The notes beneath the pieces are model-generated. The model ran no database searches and had not been told where the DNA came from. It saw nothing but the letters and a program-made list of their open reading frames with translations. The position numbers were made by a program, and so were the translations under genes. Shown piece after piece: positions 30,838 to 42,600 of a stretch of DNA of 64,000 nucleotides (positions within the stretch are counted from its first letter, which is position 1; each line of letters begins with the position of its first letter). The DNA is taken from contig CM047430.1 in the NCBI GenBank assembly GCA_026168455.1, forward strand, positions 1,104,423 to 1,168,422, given 5' to 3'. Source of the stretch: Theocolax elegans (taxonomy: Eukaryota > Arthropoda > Insecta > Hymenoptera > Cerocephalidae).

Positions 30838-31825
30838 AGGGTGATCCAGAAACATAGGTAACATATATATATATATATCTTCCGATTCAGAAAATTAATT
30901 CGAGTATAACCCCGTCGGAATTTTTAAAAAATATTCATTAGGCGAAATTAATTTTTGAAATGGACCAATCAGAGGCCGGATTAGGGAAGAAAGGTGAGCG
31001 GCGTTGCCGCGCGAGTCTAATGCAACAGGTCAACGAGCGAAGCGGCTAAGGCGCCTGAACATAGCTAATGCGTATAGCAGAAGCGAAGATCGCGAAAGCG
31101 AATGAATCGCAAAATATATTTTACGAGATTGATTGTATGAATAAAATGTTCAATCAAGGAAATGATTTTTTTTTAAGTTTGAATTAGACCGCAGACTAAT
31201 AAATTCATTAATACTCTTATTAATTTACTTACTAAATCTATGATACGCGTGCGTTATAAATATGAGATTATTACAGTTTTTAACCTCATCGTATTTACAT
31301 TAATTTATTGAAACCGTTATGACGAATTCTAAGACAATAAAATTTAGAATTGAATTAAGGTATGTGTACAATATAGCCAATAAATACGTTTACCATAAAG
31401 ATATATCGCTACATATTGGAAATATATTAATTAATTTTGCAAGTATATTGGCAACATTATTGCTAGGTAAATAATTCCTAGTCCGTGTAAAATGAAATTT
31501 AGCTCAAGCCTCACTTCTCCGTTTAAAAAACATAATGCTATCGCGAGCGCTCTCCGATATTCGCGCACATCAAATTTTGTGTTCGCGGAGTAAGCCCGCC
31601 GCGGGCGCTCTCTGACGTTCGCGCTCATCAAATTTTGTACTCGCGGAGTAAGCCCGCCGCGGACGTTCTCTGACGTCCGCACTGCAAGAGCAAACGTGCT
31701 CTAAAAAAGTTACTTCATTAAAATTACAATTCATTGTGTTTCAGACTTAATAAATATTTTGGAAAACTCGTTCCAAATGTTTAAGATAATAATTGCAATA
31801 GTCTGGGTGTTGAATTGAATTGAGT
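30838..31825 (+). repeat. Left inverted arm of the 6.4-kb unit
   Basis: Matches 36271-37213 inverted (TTCCGATTCAGAAAATTAAT; CCAATCAGAGGCCGGATTAG; GTCTGGGTGTTGAATTGAAT). It contains a short duplicated GC-rich segment, GTAAGCCCGCCGCGG, at 31590 and 31650, which is single in the right arm. Confidence 0.85.
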
Positions 31826-32159
31826 GTTCCATATTCAAAAGGCCAATGAATAACAACCATAAATTAGCAATATATTGGTAATATATTAGCAATAATATTG
31901 CTAGTAAGTTAATTTCGCGTCCGTGTAAAATAAAATCTAGCTGAACCCTCGATGAAGTTTTATAATAGTCTGGGAATCATCTAGATATAGTATATCTATA
32001 ATATGTTTACGTTTACCAAATATTATTAAACTGATTTTTTATAATATATTAGTATATACTGAACAAATCGATATCATTAAAATTAATTGGATCATATCTT
32101 TACTAAAAATCGGTATTATGAGAAATCGTGGATTTATGTCACGCATCTTAGTAATTATT
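31826..32159. other. Interior of the unit, partial echo of the arm
   Basis: 31860-31945 repeats, in diverged form and the same orientation, the arm segment near 31410-31500 (CGTCCGTGTAAAATAAAATC). The remainder is AT-rich. Confidence 0.5.
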
Positions 32160-32263
32160 CGGATGACCAAAGGCAGACGTTCATTCACGTTTTCATTCAC
32201 TTGAGGTAATAAAAGATCATCGATTCGTCGGTAGTATTGACAATTTGGAAGACACGAAACATA

Positions 32264-32540
32264 TTGGCGATATATTGATAATGCTTTGGCAATATGTTGG
32301 CAACATATTGGCAACATATTGGCAATATATTGACAATACTTTGGCAACATATTGGCAATATACTGGCAACATATTGGCAACGTATTGGCAATATATTGAC
32401 AATACTTTGGCAACATATTGGCAATATACTGGCAACATATTGGCAACGTATTGGCAATATATTGACAAAACTTTGGCAACTTATTGGCAACATATTGGCA
32501 ATATATTGACAATACTTTGGCAATATATTGATAATACAAA
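32264..32540 (+). repeat. 11-bp tandem repeat array (left arm)
   Basis: About 25 units of GGCAACATATT / GGCAATATATT / GACAATACTTT type. Higher-order blocks recur, for example ATTGACAATACTTTGGCAAC three times. The array produces repetitive open frames on both strands that are not proteins. Confidence 0.9.
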
Positions 32541-32551
32541 TAATAAATACC

Positions 32552-33364
32552 CGCGAAAAAAAATTAAAGTTTATATGAACTTTATATAAAATTTAGGTTT
32601 GGCTAAACTTGATATGGGGTTCGCCAACGAGACTCATCCGAACTTGTGCAATTAACTGTTCAAGTTTGGTGAAAGTATATCAAATGTTCAGCTGAAATTC
32701 ATATAAAGTTTTTATAAAGTTTTTTTACAATTACTGACAAATAAAATATAGTTTATACTAAGTTTAGCTGAATTCAATATTAACGTGATAGCAAGTTCAG
32801 GTTTATAAAGTCATATAATGTTGATATCAACATACCCAAAAAAAATTATAAAAATCTGCTTTAACTGACATCAGTAAGAATACATCGGTTAGAAAAACGG
32901 AGATATATTCCAAAAAATTCGAATCCGTCACTGAATAGTGTTGTCCATTTCCTTAGTTTTGAAGACATAACCTGAAAGAAGAAATTTAAAAAACCACAAA
33001 GTATCTATTTTCACCATTTTTCTAACCGATGTATTCTTATTGATGTCAGTTAAGAAGATTTTTAAAATTTTTCTTTGGGTATGTTGATATCAACATTATA
33101 TGACTTTATAAACCTGAACTTGCTATCACGTTAATATTAAGTTCAGCTAAACTTAGTATAAACTATATTTTATTTGTCAGTAATTGTAAAAAAACTTTAT
33201 AAAAACTTTATATGAATTTCAGCTGAACATTTGATATACTTTCGCCAAACTTGAACAGTCAATTGCACAAGTTCGGCTCAGTCTCGTTGGCCAACCCCAT
33301 ATCAAGTTTAGCCAAACCTAAAGTTTATATAAAGTTCATATAAACTTCAATTTTTTTACGCGGG
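32552..33364. repeat. Inner palindrome 1
   Basis: Arms 32552-32900 and 33012-33364 are inverted copies (CAAGTTTGGTGAAAGTATAT against ATATACTTTCGCCAAACTTG), with a ~110-bp spacer. Confidence 0.85.
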
Positions 33365-33926
33365 TACTTAACGAAATACACTTTTAACTGCAAGATTTAA
33401 GCCAGACTTTAAGCCATACTTTCACAAACACTTTCAGATATACATACAGCCATACAATTAGCCATACTAAAAGATCAACTTTTCATTCCTTGTAACTACC
33501 CTCTGTATTGGTTGGTACGAAAGCCAACTTAAGAAAAATCAACATAGGACAGATATTTTAGATAAGAAAATAACATGAAAATGTCTATTTCTCGATAAAA
33601 AAGCAAATTTCATTCCTTATTACTACCCTCCTGTATTTAGGTGCTTGATGAAACTTCTCACACAGTTTGTGCTACTAATGCAAGAACGAGAAGACGATTT
33701 AAAGCAATCAACAAAGGCAGATATTTTAGAATAATAAAATAACTCGTTGATTTTTCTTATGTGGGTTTTTATTACCAACCAATACAGAGGGTTGTTACAA
33801 GGAATGTAAAGTTGATCTTTTAGTATGGCTAATTGCATGGCTGTATGTGTGTCTGAAAGTGTTAGCGCAACTATGGCTTAAAGTCTGGCTTAAATCTTGC
33901 AGTTAAAAGTGTATTTCGTTAAGTAT
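33365..33926. repeat. Inner palindrome 2
   Basis: Arms 33365-33515 and 33775-33926 are inverted copies (ACTTAACGAAATACACTTTT against AAAAGTGTATTTCGTTAAGT), abutting palindrome 1. Confidence 0.85.
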
Positions 33927-33947
33927 TTATTATTTGTATCATCATTA

Positions 33948-34190
33948 TATTGCCAATATGTTGCCAAAGTATTTTCAATATATTGCCAATATGTTGCCAA
34001 TATGTTGCCAATATGTTGCCGAAGTATTGTCAATATATTGCCAATATGTTGCCAATATGTTGCCAATATGTTGCCAATATGTTGCCGAAGTATTGTCAAT
34101 ATATTGCCAATATGTTGCCAATATGTTGCCAATATGTTGCCAATATGTTGCCAATATGTTGCCAATATATTGCCAATATGTTTCGTGTCT
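33948..34190 (-). repeat. 11-bp tandem repeat array (right arm)
   Basis: Inverted partner of the left array: about 22 units of AATATGTTGCC or AAGTATTGTCA type, more homogeneous than the left array. Confidence 0.9.
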
Positions 34191-34283
34191 TCCAAATTGT
34201 CAATACTACCGACGAATCGATGCTCTTTTATTACCTCAAGTGGATGAAAACGTGAATGAACGTCTGTCTTTGGTCATCGGACA

Positions 34284-34656
34284 TTTTGTATATTGAACAC
34301 TGTGATGTAGTATCCCGCGCATTACACCACGTGGAATATACTTCTACCTTATATGATTTTCTTAATCATCAATATTAATAATACGTATATATATTTATAT
34401 TATCCTCCTCACTGCTGTCGCCGACTCTGGTCTCGGGTTCGTGGTGCCGTCGTTGCGGGAACGACACTGATTAGAAAAGGGGGATGAGGAGACTCAATGG
34501 TGTTAAAAATAATTACTACGAGAATATATGAACACTACCATTAACACATTTATTATAATTTAATTATATAAATTTATTCCCGACCACAATTTTCGAATAT
34601 AATGTTATTTTATACGGGCCCGATCTTCCCGTCACACTCTTCTAATAAAACACCGT

Positions 34657-34723
<67 letters not shown>

Positions 34724-36240
34724 TCGGATTTAATCCAATCAAAAAAAAAGGTTGCGAAAATCCCGAAAATTATTAACTACCGCGGTGAGGAACCCGATTC
34801 ACTACGGAAAGAAAATATAAAATGGCCACGTGCAGACCACTCACCGCTTTTGCCTTATTCTCCTCCTCTGTTCTATTCCTTCTCCTTAAATATCCGAACT
34901 TCCAATTTAAGATGGTTGTATTCCTTTTTTTTATTATTAATTTCTCCAATATTCCTTCAGCTAGGGACAATTCCTCCTTATGATTCCGAATATCTATTCC
35001 TCACGATTAACTATCAATTACTATCTCTCAACAAAATATCTCGATGCGTCTCCTTCAAGGTATCGACGGTGAGTGTCTCGTCGTTCTTCTCACTCGATAT
35101 CCTTTTCCATTCTTCCGTTACACGGCGCTACTCGTATCCTTCTTTGCCGTTGTTCTTCTCCAATCCCGTTCTCCTATCGTCTGGTTTGAATTTCCTGCCA
35201 ACTACTGTACCGCCACCTATTCCTCTCTTCTTCAACCTCTCTCCTGGTGGCGGTACAACTCTTGCGAAAATGATCCGCAGCGGGCGAATTCTCGACCTCC
35301 CCCAATGCATCAGTATATCTTCTTTCTCTCTCTTACACGCGGGGAGTCTATCTGGATCCTTCCCGCTCGTTCCTCCGTTCCCCCGCGGCGCACCACCATC
35401 TTGCGTCGAGCAGTTGCGCGAGAGCGAGAAGACTTCCCCCACTCTCACGCTCGACGGGAGACATAGACACGTTGTTTGTCTACGTGCGCGTATACCCGTA
35501 TACAATTTCGTAAGCCGTGAGTTTCGTCGGTGTTCAACGGGGTCAACCTCTTCGCCGGGGAAACTCCGTACCTGGGTAGGATCACCGCAACGTTGGCTCC
35601 CGTGAACGAGGACAGGTGCAGACGGCATCGATGGACACAGGTAGACTTCGCTTGTACGGTAGGTGGTATCGTTTCTTCTGTTGCCTTCCATTTCTCTCCA
35701 TCTCCTTTCTTTCCTTACATTTTCCTCAACATAGATATAAAAAGAAACACAATTATTTTCTATCCTATCCTTCGGTGAACGTCGGTGACGAGAATGGCTC
35801 GAGCCTATATTCTTAAACCAATGTTTACTTATTCCTAACCTCAAACTTCCCATACAAAACAAATATTTCCTTATATCCCATATATCTATTATATTTATCC
35901 TAACCTATCCTACATTCTTTAGTATTATTTTACTTATGATTATTTTATTTACAGGAGGCCCAGGAACCATCCATATACTCTAGCGAACCCTCAGGATCAC
36001 CAGCGGAGGCTACCCAAGGAGTCCTCCAGGGTACGAGTAGTCATCACTGGACCACTATTGGACCCCAGGATTCCAATACGTATCCAGGTAATACATTATA
36101 CATATATTCATTCTTCTTTTTATTCATTTCTTTCTATTATATTAATTTATATTCATAAGTTCTTGTTTACATATTACTAATATATATATTTTTGTTTCAG
36201 GTACGCCCCGCTCTGTCAATTTCCCCCCCTGATACTATAT
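34284..36240 (-). other. LTR-like or transcribed region inside the 6.4-kb unit
   Basis: About 1.95 kb whose GC-rich, pyrimidine-biased middle (34850-35650) carries overlapping long open frames on both strands. A C-run at 36223-36229 just after TGTCAA resembles the polypurine tract/LTR boundary of element A (TGTCACAACTCCCCCCC). On the plus strand, splice-like signals flank two open segments, 35954-36087 (preceded by TTTATTTACAG, followed by GTAATA) and from 36201 (preceded by TTTGTTTCAG). The phases fit, and the joined frame would stay open to a stop at 36352-36354 inside the right arm. LTR remnant or host/element exons: not decidable by eye. Confidence 0.3.
34660..34719 (+). repeat. (TA)n microsatellite
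   Basis: About 28 TA units. Confidence 0.95.
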
Positions 36241-36270
36241 ATCGATGTCTGGGCTAGTGAGGCTCGCCTC

Positions 36271-37213
36271 ACAACACTCAATTCAATTCAACAGCCAGAC
36301 TATTGCAATTATTATCCTAAACATTTGGAACGAGTTTTCCAAAATATTTATTAAGTCTGAAACACAATGAATTGTAATTTTAACGAAGTAACTTTTTTCG
36401 AGCACGTTTGCTCTTGCAGTGCGGACGTCGGAGAGCACCCGCGGCGGGCTTACTCCGCGAACACAAAATTTGATGTGCGCGAACATGGGAGAGCGCTCGC
36501 GGTAGCATTATGTTTCTTAAACGGAGAATTGAGGCTTGAGCTAAATTTCATTTTACACGGACTAGGAATTATTTACCTAGCAATATTATTGCCAATATAC
36601 TTGCAAAATTAATTAATATATTTCCAATACGTAGCGATATATCTTTATGGTAAACGTATTTATTGGCTATATTGTACACAAAACTTAATTCAATTCAAAA
36701 TTTTATTCTCTTAGAATTCGTCATAAAGGTTTCAATAAATTAATGTAAATACGATGAGGTTAATAACTGTAACAATCTCATATTTATAACGCACGCGTAT
36801 CATAGATTTAATAAGTAAATCAATAATAGAATTAATGAATTTATTAGTCTGCGGTCTAATTCAAACTTAAATAAAAATAATTTCCTTGATTGAACATTTT
36901 ATTCATACAATCAATCTCGTAAAATATATTTTGCGATTCATTCGCTTTCGCGATATTCGCTTCTGCTATACGCATTAGTTATGTTCAGGCGCCTCGTCCG
37001 CTTCGCTCGTTGACCTGTTGAATTAGACTCGCGCGGCAACACCGCTCACCTTTCTTCCCTAATCCGGCCTCTGATTGGCCCATTTCAAAAATTAATTACG
37101 CCTCGCCTAATTAATATTTTTTTAAAATTCCGACGGGGTTATACTCGAATTAATTTTCTGAATCGGAATATATATATATAATATATCTGTTACCTATGTT
37201 TCTGGATCACCCT
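36271..37213 (-). repeat. Right inverted arm of the 6.4-kb unit
   Basis: Inverted copy of 30838-31825 (see that entry). Followed by an (AT)n tract at 37216-37263. Confidence 0.85.
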
Positions 37214-37220
37214 GTATATA

Positions 37221-37254
<34 letters not shown>

Positions 37255-37267
<13 letters not shown>

Positions 37268-37990
37268 TTATGCAATTTAGAGTACTGAAATCAAAGCGGT
37301 ATAATCGACAAGTATTTTCTGTCTTAACGTAAATTTGGGTTTAATTAAAATTTACATATCTAGTATTATTTTATTTAAAGAGAATAAAAAAGAGAGAAAT
37401 TATTTTTTTATTAGTTTTGCAGAAATTAATTTTGCACAAATGAATATTATTATTATATAAAATTGTTTATCTATTACTGTAAGACACGGGAAGGATAGAC
37501 ATTGTGTATTTAAAGAGAATAAAAAGGTGAGAAATTTATTTTTTATCAGTTTTGCAAAAATTAATAAAATTATTAGAAAATTATTTATTTATTGCTTGTA
37601 GGACATGACAGGACTATAATTGAAATGTAAATTTGTAGAATACTTTTCTGAAAAAATGTTTTTTTTCAATTTAATAGATATTTGTATTTTTAAAAATAAA
37701 TACTTGTTGATTCCACTTTGATTTCAGTACTTTCTATTGCCGAAACTTTTTATGGAGTTTAAGAAACAATATATAAACGTTAAATTAAAATACAATTTAT
37801 GATATGGTAAAAAATACTTTTCGACTATTCCGCTTTGATTTTAGCACTTTTGCAGAACTTTTTCTGGAGTTTAAGAAATATATGTAACTGTTTAATTAAA
37901 CACAAATTTGCGGTAAGATACAAAACACTGTCGATTATGCCGCTTTGATTTCAGTACTTTCAATTGCAGAAACTTTATATATATATTTAT
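37255..37990. repeat. MITE-like element with inverted ends and internal ~110-bp repeats
   Basis: AAAGTTTATGCAATTTAGAG...ACTGAAATCAAAGCGG at the left returns inverted at 37925-37980. The same motif (CCGCTTTGATTTCAGTACTT) occurs again near 37715 and 37830, giving three direct copies at ~110-bp spacing plus the inverted one. An unrelated-looking pair, AAGAGAATAAAAAGxxGAGAAATTxxTTTTT, is duplicated at 37378 and 37511. No coding potential. Confidence 0.7.
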
Positions 37991-38073
37991 ATTGTAACGG
38001 ACTTATTTTTATCCCTTACATAAAAATACATTTATTTTTAGCAGGACCGTAATAAATATATGAAGTGAAAACG

Positions 38074-38436
38074 TCTGGGGTAGATTAGAAACAAATCCAG
38101 TGGTTCTTCTCATCCCAGAACGATTTCTGGATATTTTAATGGAATAAGAGGTTGGATAGAGGTTCGAACGAATCCAGCGTTCGGCCTCGCCCAATAAACT
38201 CTTTGGTGAATATATTATGTGAAAAAATCAGGTAGATGTTGGAATAAATCCAGTATTCCACATCATCTGGGTATTTTTCTATGGAAAAAAGGAAAATTAG
38301 AATAATTCGCGTAGAATAAAAAGAATCTAGCGCTCCTTTTCATCCGAATGTATTCTAAGGAATTGGCTTTAAAGGATAAAAGGACTTGGGTAAAGATTGG
38401 AATGATTCCAGCATTCCATCTTGTCCAAGTACCTTT
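38074..38436 (+). repeat. Array of five ~77-bp repeats, each a hairpin with a conserved 7-nt loop
   Basis: Loops sit at 38094, 38171, 38247, 38324 and 38405 (spacing 77, 76, 77 and 81). Their sequence is AATCCAG three times, AATCTAG once and ATTCCAG once. The stem next to the loop differs in sequence but stays paired: CGAACG/CGTTCG, GGAATA/TATTCC, GGAATG/CATTCC, and an interrupted AGAA.CA/TG.TTCT. Outer stems also pair (TCTGGG/CCCAGA; TTGG/CCAA with GAGG/CCTC; GATG/CATC; TTAGAATA/TATTCTAA; CTTGG/CCAAG with AAAGG/CCTTT). Function and family are unrecognised. Confidence 0.8.
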
Positions 38437-39108
38437 AAATGAACATCACACCTCTAGCTGTTTAATTAAACTCACAAAATTTATTTATTTCTAGAATTGG
38501 CGAGGAGGGTGCTTCCTTCCTCGCCTTACAGCTCGAGGCGAATGCTGAATTCGACAGCGAGACGGCCGGTTTTGTACCTTTGGTTAGAGGTGGGGACTGC
38601 TCTCCCACCTTCTTCACACCTACAGCTGGAGTTTTCGGTTTCCCTCTCTTCTCATTATCTTCTTTGTTGTTTCATATAATTTTGGCACAGGGTCGTCAAC
38701 CTCTCTGTCTTTATATTAATTTACATTAGTTTTCAAAATCTAAATCTTATATTAATATAATAATTAACAAACGTGAAAAACAATCTTAATTTTAATTTGA
38801 ATTCATTTTACTTTAATTTATTGATCAAATACTTATTTATTTTTTATCACTTTTCTCACATATATTTTATATATATATATCATGTATAATATTATATATT
38901 ATAATATACTGTATAATTTCAAATTTTATTATTATTAACTATAAACAATATAAATTTGCAACTTAGTTAATTTTAGTCGTATTTCAATTTCAGAAAATGT
39001 ATATTTTGCAAAATAAAAAAATCTTTAATTAAAATTATAAATTTTATTAATTTTGATTTATTAATTATTTAAATAAATTAATTTAAATAATTAAAATAAT
39101 CTTCCGAG
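38437..39108. other. AT-rich spacer with a short GC-rich segment
   Basis: A GC-rich stretch at 38500-38660 contains a strong hairpin (GGCGAGGAGGG...CCTTCCTCGCC, 38500-38527). A 60-codon frame there is unsupported. The rest is AT-rich up to the LINE target site. Confidence 0.4.
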
Positions 39109-39123
39109 AGTCGGGCTTGAACC
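39109..39123. repeat. 15-bp target-site duplication (left copy)
   Basis: AGTCGGGCTTGAACC is identical to 44755-44769 on the other side of the LINE. Confidence 0.85.
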
Positions 39124-39139
39124 TTTTTTTTTTTTTTTT

Positions 39140-39683
39140 AAAAAGTTTTTATTTGCTTAAGTATATACAGATAGATTTTATAAAATAGGCGCAAATAAAA
39201 ATACAAACAAAAGCCTGACAGTATTAATTAACAACAGCATTGATATATCTAGCGCAGTTGAACAAAATATCGATTATATAATAAAGTGAATTACAATTAT
39301 TTGTTAAGATAAAAGGCGGTGACAAATACGTCGTGTATTGCCTTACAATAAACATAAAAGATAATAAATAACGCTGGAAAAGAAGGGTATACAAAAACCA
39401 GGGTGACAATATTGTAAAAAAAAAGAAAAAGAGAGAAAAAAGAAAAGAAAAATGACATGTTACTATCGGTAACTAATATATATTCAATAAGTAATATATT
39501 GCGATTACAAAATTAACTTAAAATATATTATTAATATACACAAGGGGGTATATTAATAATCATTATAATATTTAACTTAAGCGAATATATAAATAAATAA
39601 ATAATAGTGTAAAAGAGGACTTATTTATTTTTCCTAAATTGACGTCTTCTGATTTCATCCTTAAATCTATTATCGAGTGAAAT
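39140..39683 (-). other. 3' UTR of the Jockey-type LINE
   Basis: AT-rich, A-tailed. No gene seen. Confidence 0.6.
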
Positions 39684-42600
39684 CTACCAGTATTTATCGT
39701 TCAATCTTGATTTATTGGAAAAATCTCTGTGAGGGATTGAAGTAGAGTATTTTAGTGGATAAGGTTTATGAATATAGGAGAGGTCAATAGATTTATTTGA
39801 TTGGTGTCTCGGAATATGATAGATTATTGGAATATTATTGATATCTTGTATTAAATTAAGTTTGTCTATATACATAAAATGTTGAGGGAGTATGTAACCA
39901 GTAGAAATTCTATCTAAGCAATCTTCTGTATTGTAAGAGGAGAAATTAGAGATAATGTTGTTATTAAGGAGTTTAATGTTTGCAAAATAATCTCTGGTGA
40001 TTTTAATGATAAAATTATCAATTCTGGGGATATTTGCTTTATTGTAAATATGTTTATTGCTAATAAATTTTTTTGAGCTATCTTTACGGCAAATATGAAG
40101 GGCTGCTCGGATACATGTGCGTTCAAATTTTCTTAATTTTTCCATAACAGTGGGACCAATGTTCCACCAGATAGGAGCTGCATACGTGATAATGGGCCTA
40201 ATTAATAATAAATAACATATAATTTTGATTTTTGGGGTTAAACTTTTACTATAAAAAAGTCTACTCAGAGATCTAAATGCATTTTTGGCTTTATTAAGTT
40301 GATTTGTGATATGGAAATTGAGTCTTAATAAGTAGTCAAGATGTATACCTAAATATTTAACTATATGTTTTATGATCAATTTGTACCTTGTTATTGTTAT
40401 CTATTATCGAAATTTGAAATTTTTTAATACTGTTACGTTTACTTTGCGTTAGAAATCTAAGAGGTTTATGAAATAAAATAGTTTCTGATTTAGACGGGTT
40501 AATTTTAAGGTTCTATTTTAGATAATATTTATTAATTTCGTTAATTAAGTTTTCCAGTTTGAATCTAATTAGGCTAGGACTATTATCGGCAACTAGAATT
40601 ATTAGATCATCGGCGAAAGTGATTGCATATGTGTTATTATTAGAATTTAAGTTGGATATTTTTGTTATGTTATGTGTATGTATATTAAAAAGATCAGGCG
40701 ACATAACTGTGCCTTGCATTAAACCCTCTATAATATTAAATACAACTGATGAAGTATTGGAGCCGTTCCATGTATTGAAATGCCTATTTAATGTCATATA
40801 CCAGATGATTTGTATTAGGTCAATGGGAAATTTGAGGTTAAATAAAGTAAATATAAGGCCATTAATCCATACTGAATCGAAGGCTTTTTCAAGATCTATT
40901 AAACAAGCGCCTACAGTATGACCACAATGTAAATGGTAATTAATATCATTTAATACTTTATGTATGGCGTGAACGGTAGAGTGTCTATGTTTGAAGCCAA
41001 ATTGATGATCGGGAATTATTTTATTATTGTACATATGGTTTCGTAGAGAGGTTATAATGATAATTTCAAAAACTTTACTTATGGCAGGGGTTAAGCTAAG
41101 GGGTCTATAACTTGATACTTTGTCATTGGGTTTTCCTTTTTTAATTAGTGGTAATATTTTTGCCGTTTTCCAGATGTCTGGAAAAAATCTATTATTTAAA
41201 CAATTATTAAATAAGGTGGAATAATCATGAATGATATTGATAGGGAGATGTTTAAGGACGATAGGGGGAATATTGTCAATGCCAGATGAAGATTTATTAG
41301 GAAGAGATTTAAAAATTAAGTAGGTTTCATATACCGAATTAAAGTGAATTTTATCAGAGTGGTGAGGGTTATTAGCTAAGTTATTATCATTAATTGAGGT
41401 TATTGTATAATTGTTAAGATTATTATGCCTAAATTCATTAACTAGATTGTTTATTTTATTATCTACTTGTGTTTTTAATAGAGTATTATTGTTTGAGTAT
41501 CTTGGGGAATTAATGGATTCATAGTAAGCTCCAATGACATTAAGTATGTCGGAGGGAGACTCTATTAAGTAGTTATTATCGATTAAAGGTAAATTTAACG
41601 GATTGATATTACATCTATGAAGAAGGTTAATTTCATTTTGGCTAATAGATAACTTATTTATTACAAGATCGTTTTTTGCGCGAAAAATTCTATTAATTTT
41701 GGGGAAGAAGGATTCAGGGTTTGAGTGATCTATTTTTTTAATGGTGCAATCCCAATATTTGTTATACGCTATTTTATATTCGTTTTTTAATAATGAATTA
41801 ATTTCATTTATAAGGTTTTTGAAAATTAAAATATCTGTGTTTTTATTGGTGAGATAGAAATGATTTTTATAGGTTTTATTGAGTTGGGATATTAGGAATG
41901 ATTTTTGTTTGTGTAGTTTTTTAATTTTAGAATTAGTGTAATTAAGCATATTGTCTATTGGTTTGTATTTAGGGACAAGATCATGAATACCTGTGAGAAT
42001 GAAATTATTTAGGTAATTGAGATGGTCTATGATTTCTTTATTCGATAAGTTTCTATTAATAGGGATAGAGTAGTTGTATTGGTTATTTAATTTTGACGTA
42101 AATTTACTCCATTTAGTTTTCTTAAACATAAATCTATGAGCGCGGGTAGGGTTGCATTGATTAATTTTAGAGGGAGGATTAATGTAAAAAATAAGTGCTT
42201 TATGGTCGCTATTATAATCAAATGTTTGGATTTTATTATTAACCGTATTAGTGATAGAAAGTCTATTGTCAATCAGGCATAAATCTATAAATGAGTTGGA
42301 GCTAGGAAATGTTGCAGAGATGGGTGGAATTAGGTTAGTACAATAAGATAAACCTTCATTATCTAACCAGCGTTTCAGAAGAATCCCTTTTTTTTATTTA
42401 CTGAGTCACCCCATGCAGTATGCCTAGCATTAAAATCACCAGCTATTATATAGAAATTGTTATTATCAAATAGGTTAAGACTATTGAAAAGGTGGTTTAA
42501 TTCATTAATAAGAATAATTTTGTCATCATTATTAGCGTAAAGAGCTATAAAGTATAATGTATAATTATTTATTTTTATATTAATTATTGCATATTCTATG

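Larger units (their letters stand above)
32160..34283. mobile_element. Composite fold-back element with 11-bp tandem repeats in both arms
   Basis: The left arm (32160-32552) and right arm (33920-34283) are inverted copies (CGATTCGTCGGTAGTATTGA against its complement). Each contains a tandem array of 11-bp units (GGCAACATATT and variants). The centre holds two further palindromes, 32552-33364 and 33365-33926. This resembles FB-type fold-back transposons of Drosophila, whose termini are long inverted repeats made of short tandem repeats. No transposase is encoded. Confidence 0.8.
30838..37213. mobile_element. Large inverted-repeat-bounded unit, TIR start AGGGTGATCC
   Basis: Outer ends are AGGGTGATCCAGAAACATAG at 30838 and its exact complement ending at 37213. 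Similarity in inverted orientation continues ~0.95-0.99 kb inward on both sides. TA dinucleotides flank both ends (30835-30836; 37215-37216), compatible with a TA-targeting (Tc1/mariner-like) element, but no transposase was seen inside. The interior holds a fold-back element and LTR-like DNA. It could also be two copies of one repeat in opposite orientation. Confidence 0.55.

Noticed and set aside
30667..30861. 64-codon ORF possibly a small gene
   Set aside because: Lies in a symmetrical MITE hairpin with a matching frame on the other strand.
32264..32540. CRISPR or satellite centromere array
   Set aside because: The 11-bp unit is too short and is mirrored inverted at 33.9 kb, which fits a fold-back element instead.
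32039..32589. Long repetitive open frames on both strands (CQYVANMLP-like and WQHIGNILATY-like proteins)
   Set aside because: They are produced by an 11-bp tandem repeat read through in 33-nt cycles, exist on both strands and recur inverted at 33.9-34.3 kb; not proteins.
34850..35862. 251- and 244-codon ORFs on opposite strands
   Set aside because: Mutually overlapping on both strands in a pyrimidine-rich, LTR-like block; no domain recognised.
38074..38436. CRISPR-like array
   Set aside because: Regular spacing but no identical direct repeats or unique spacers; hairpin units with varying stems in a eukaryotic TE context.
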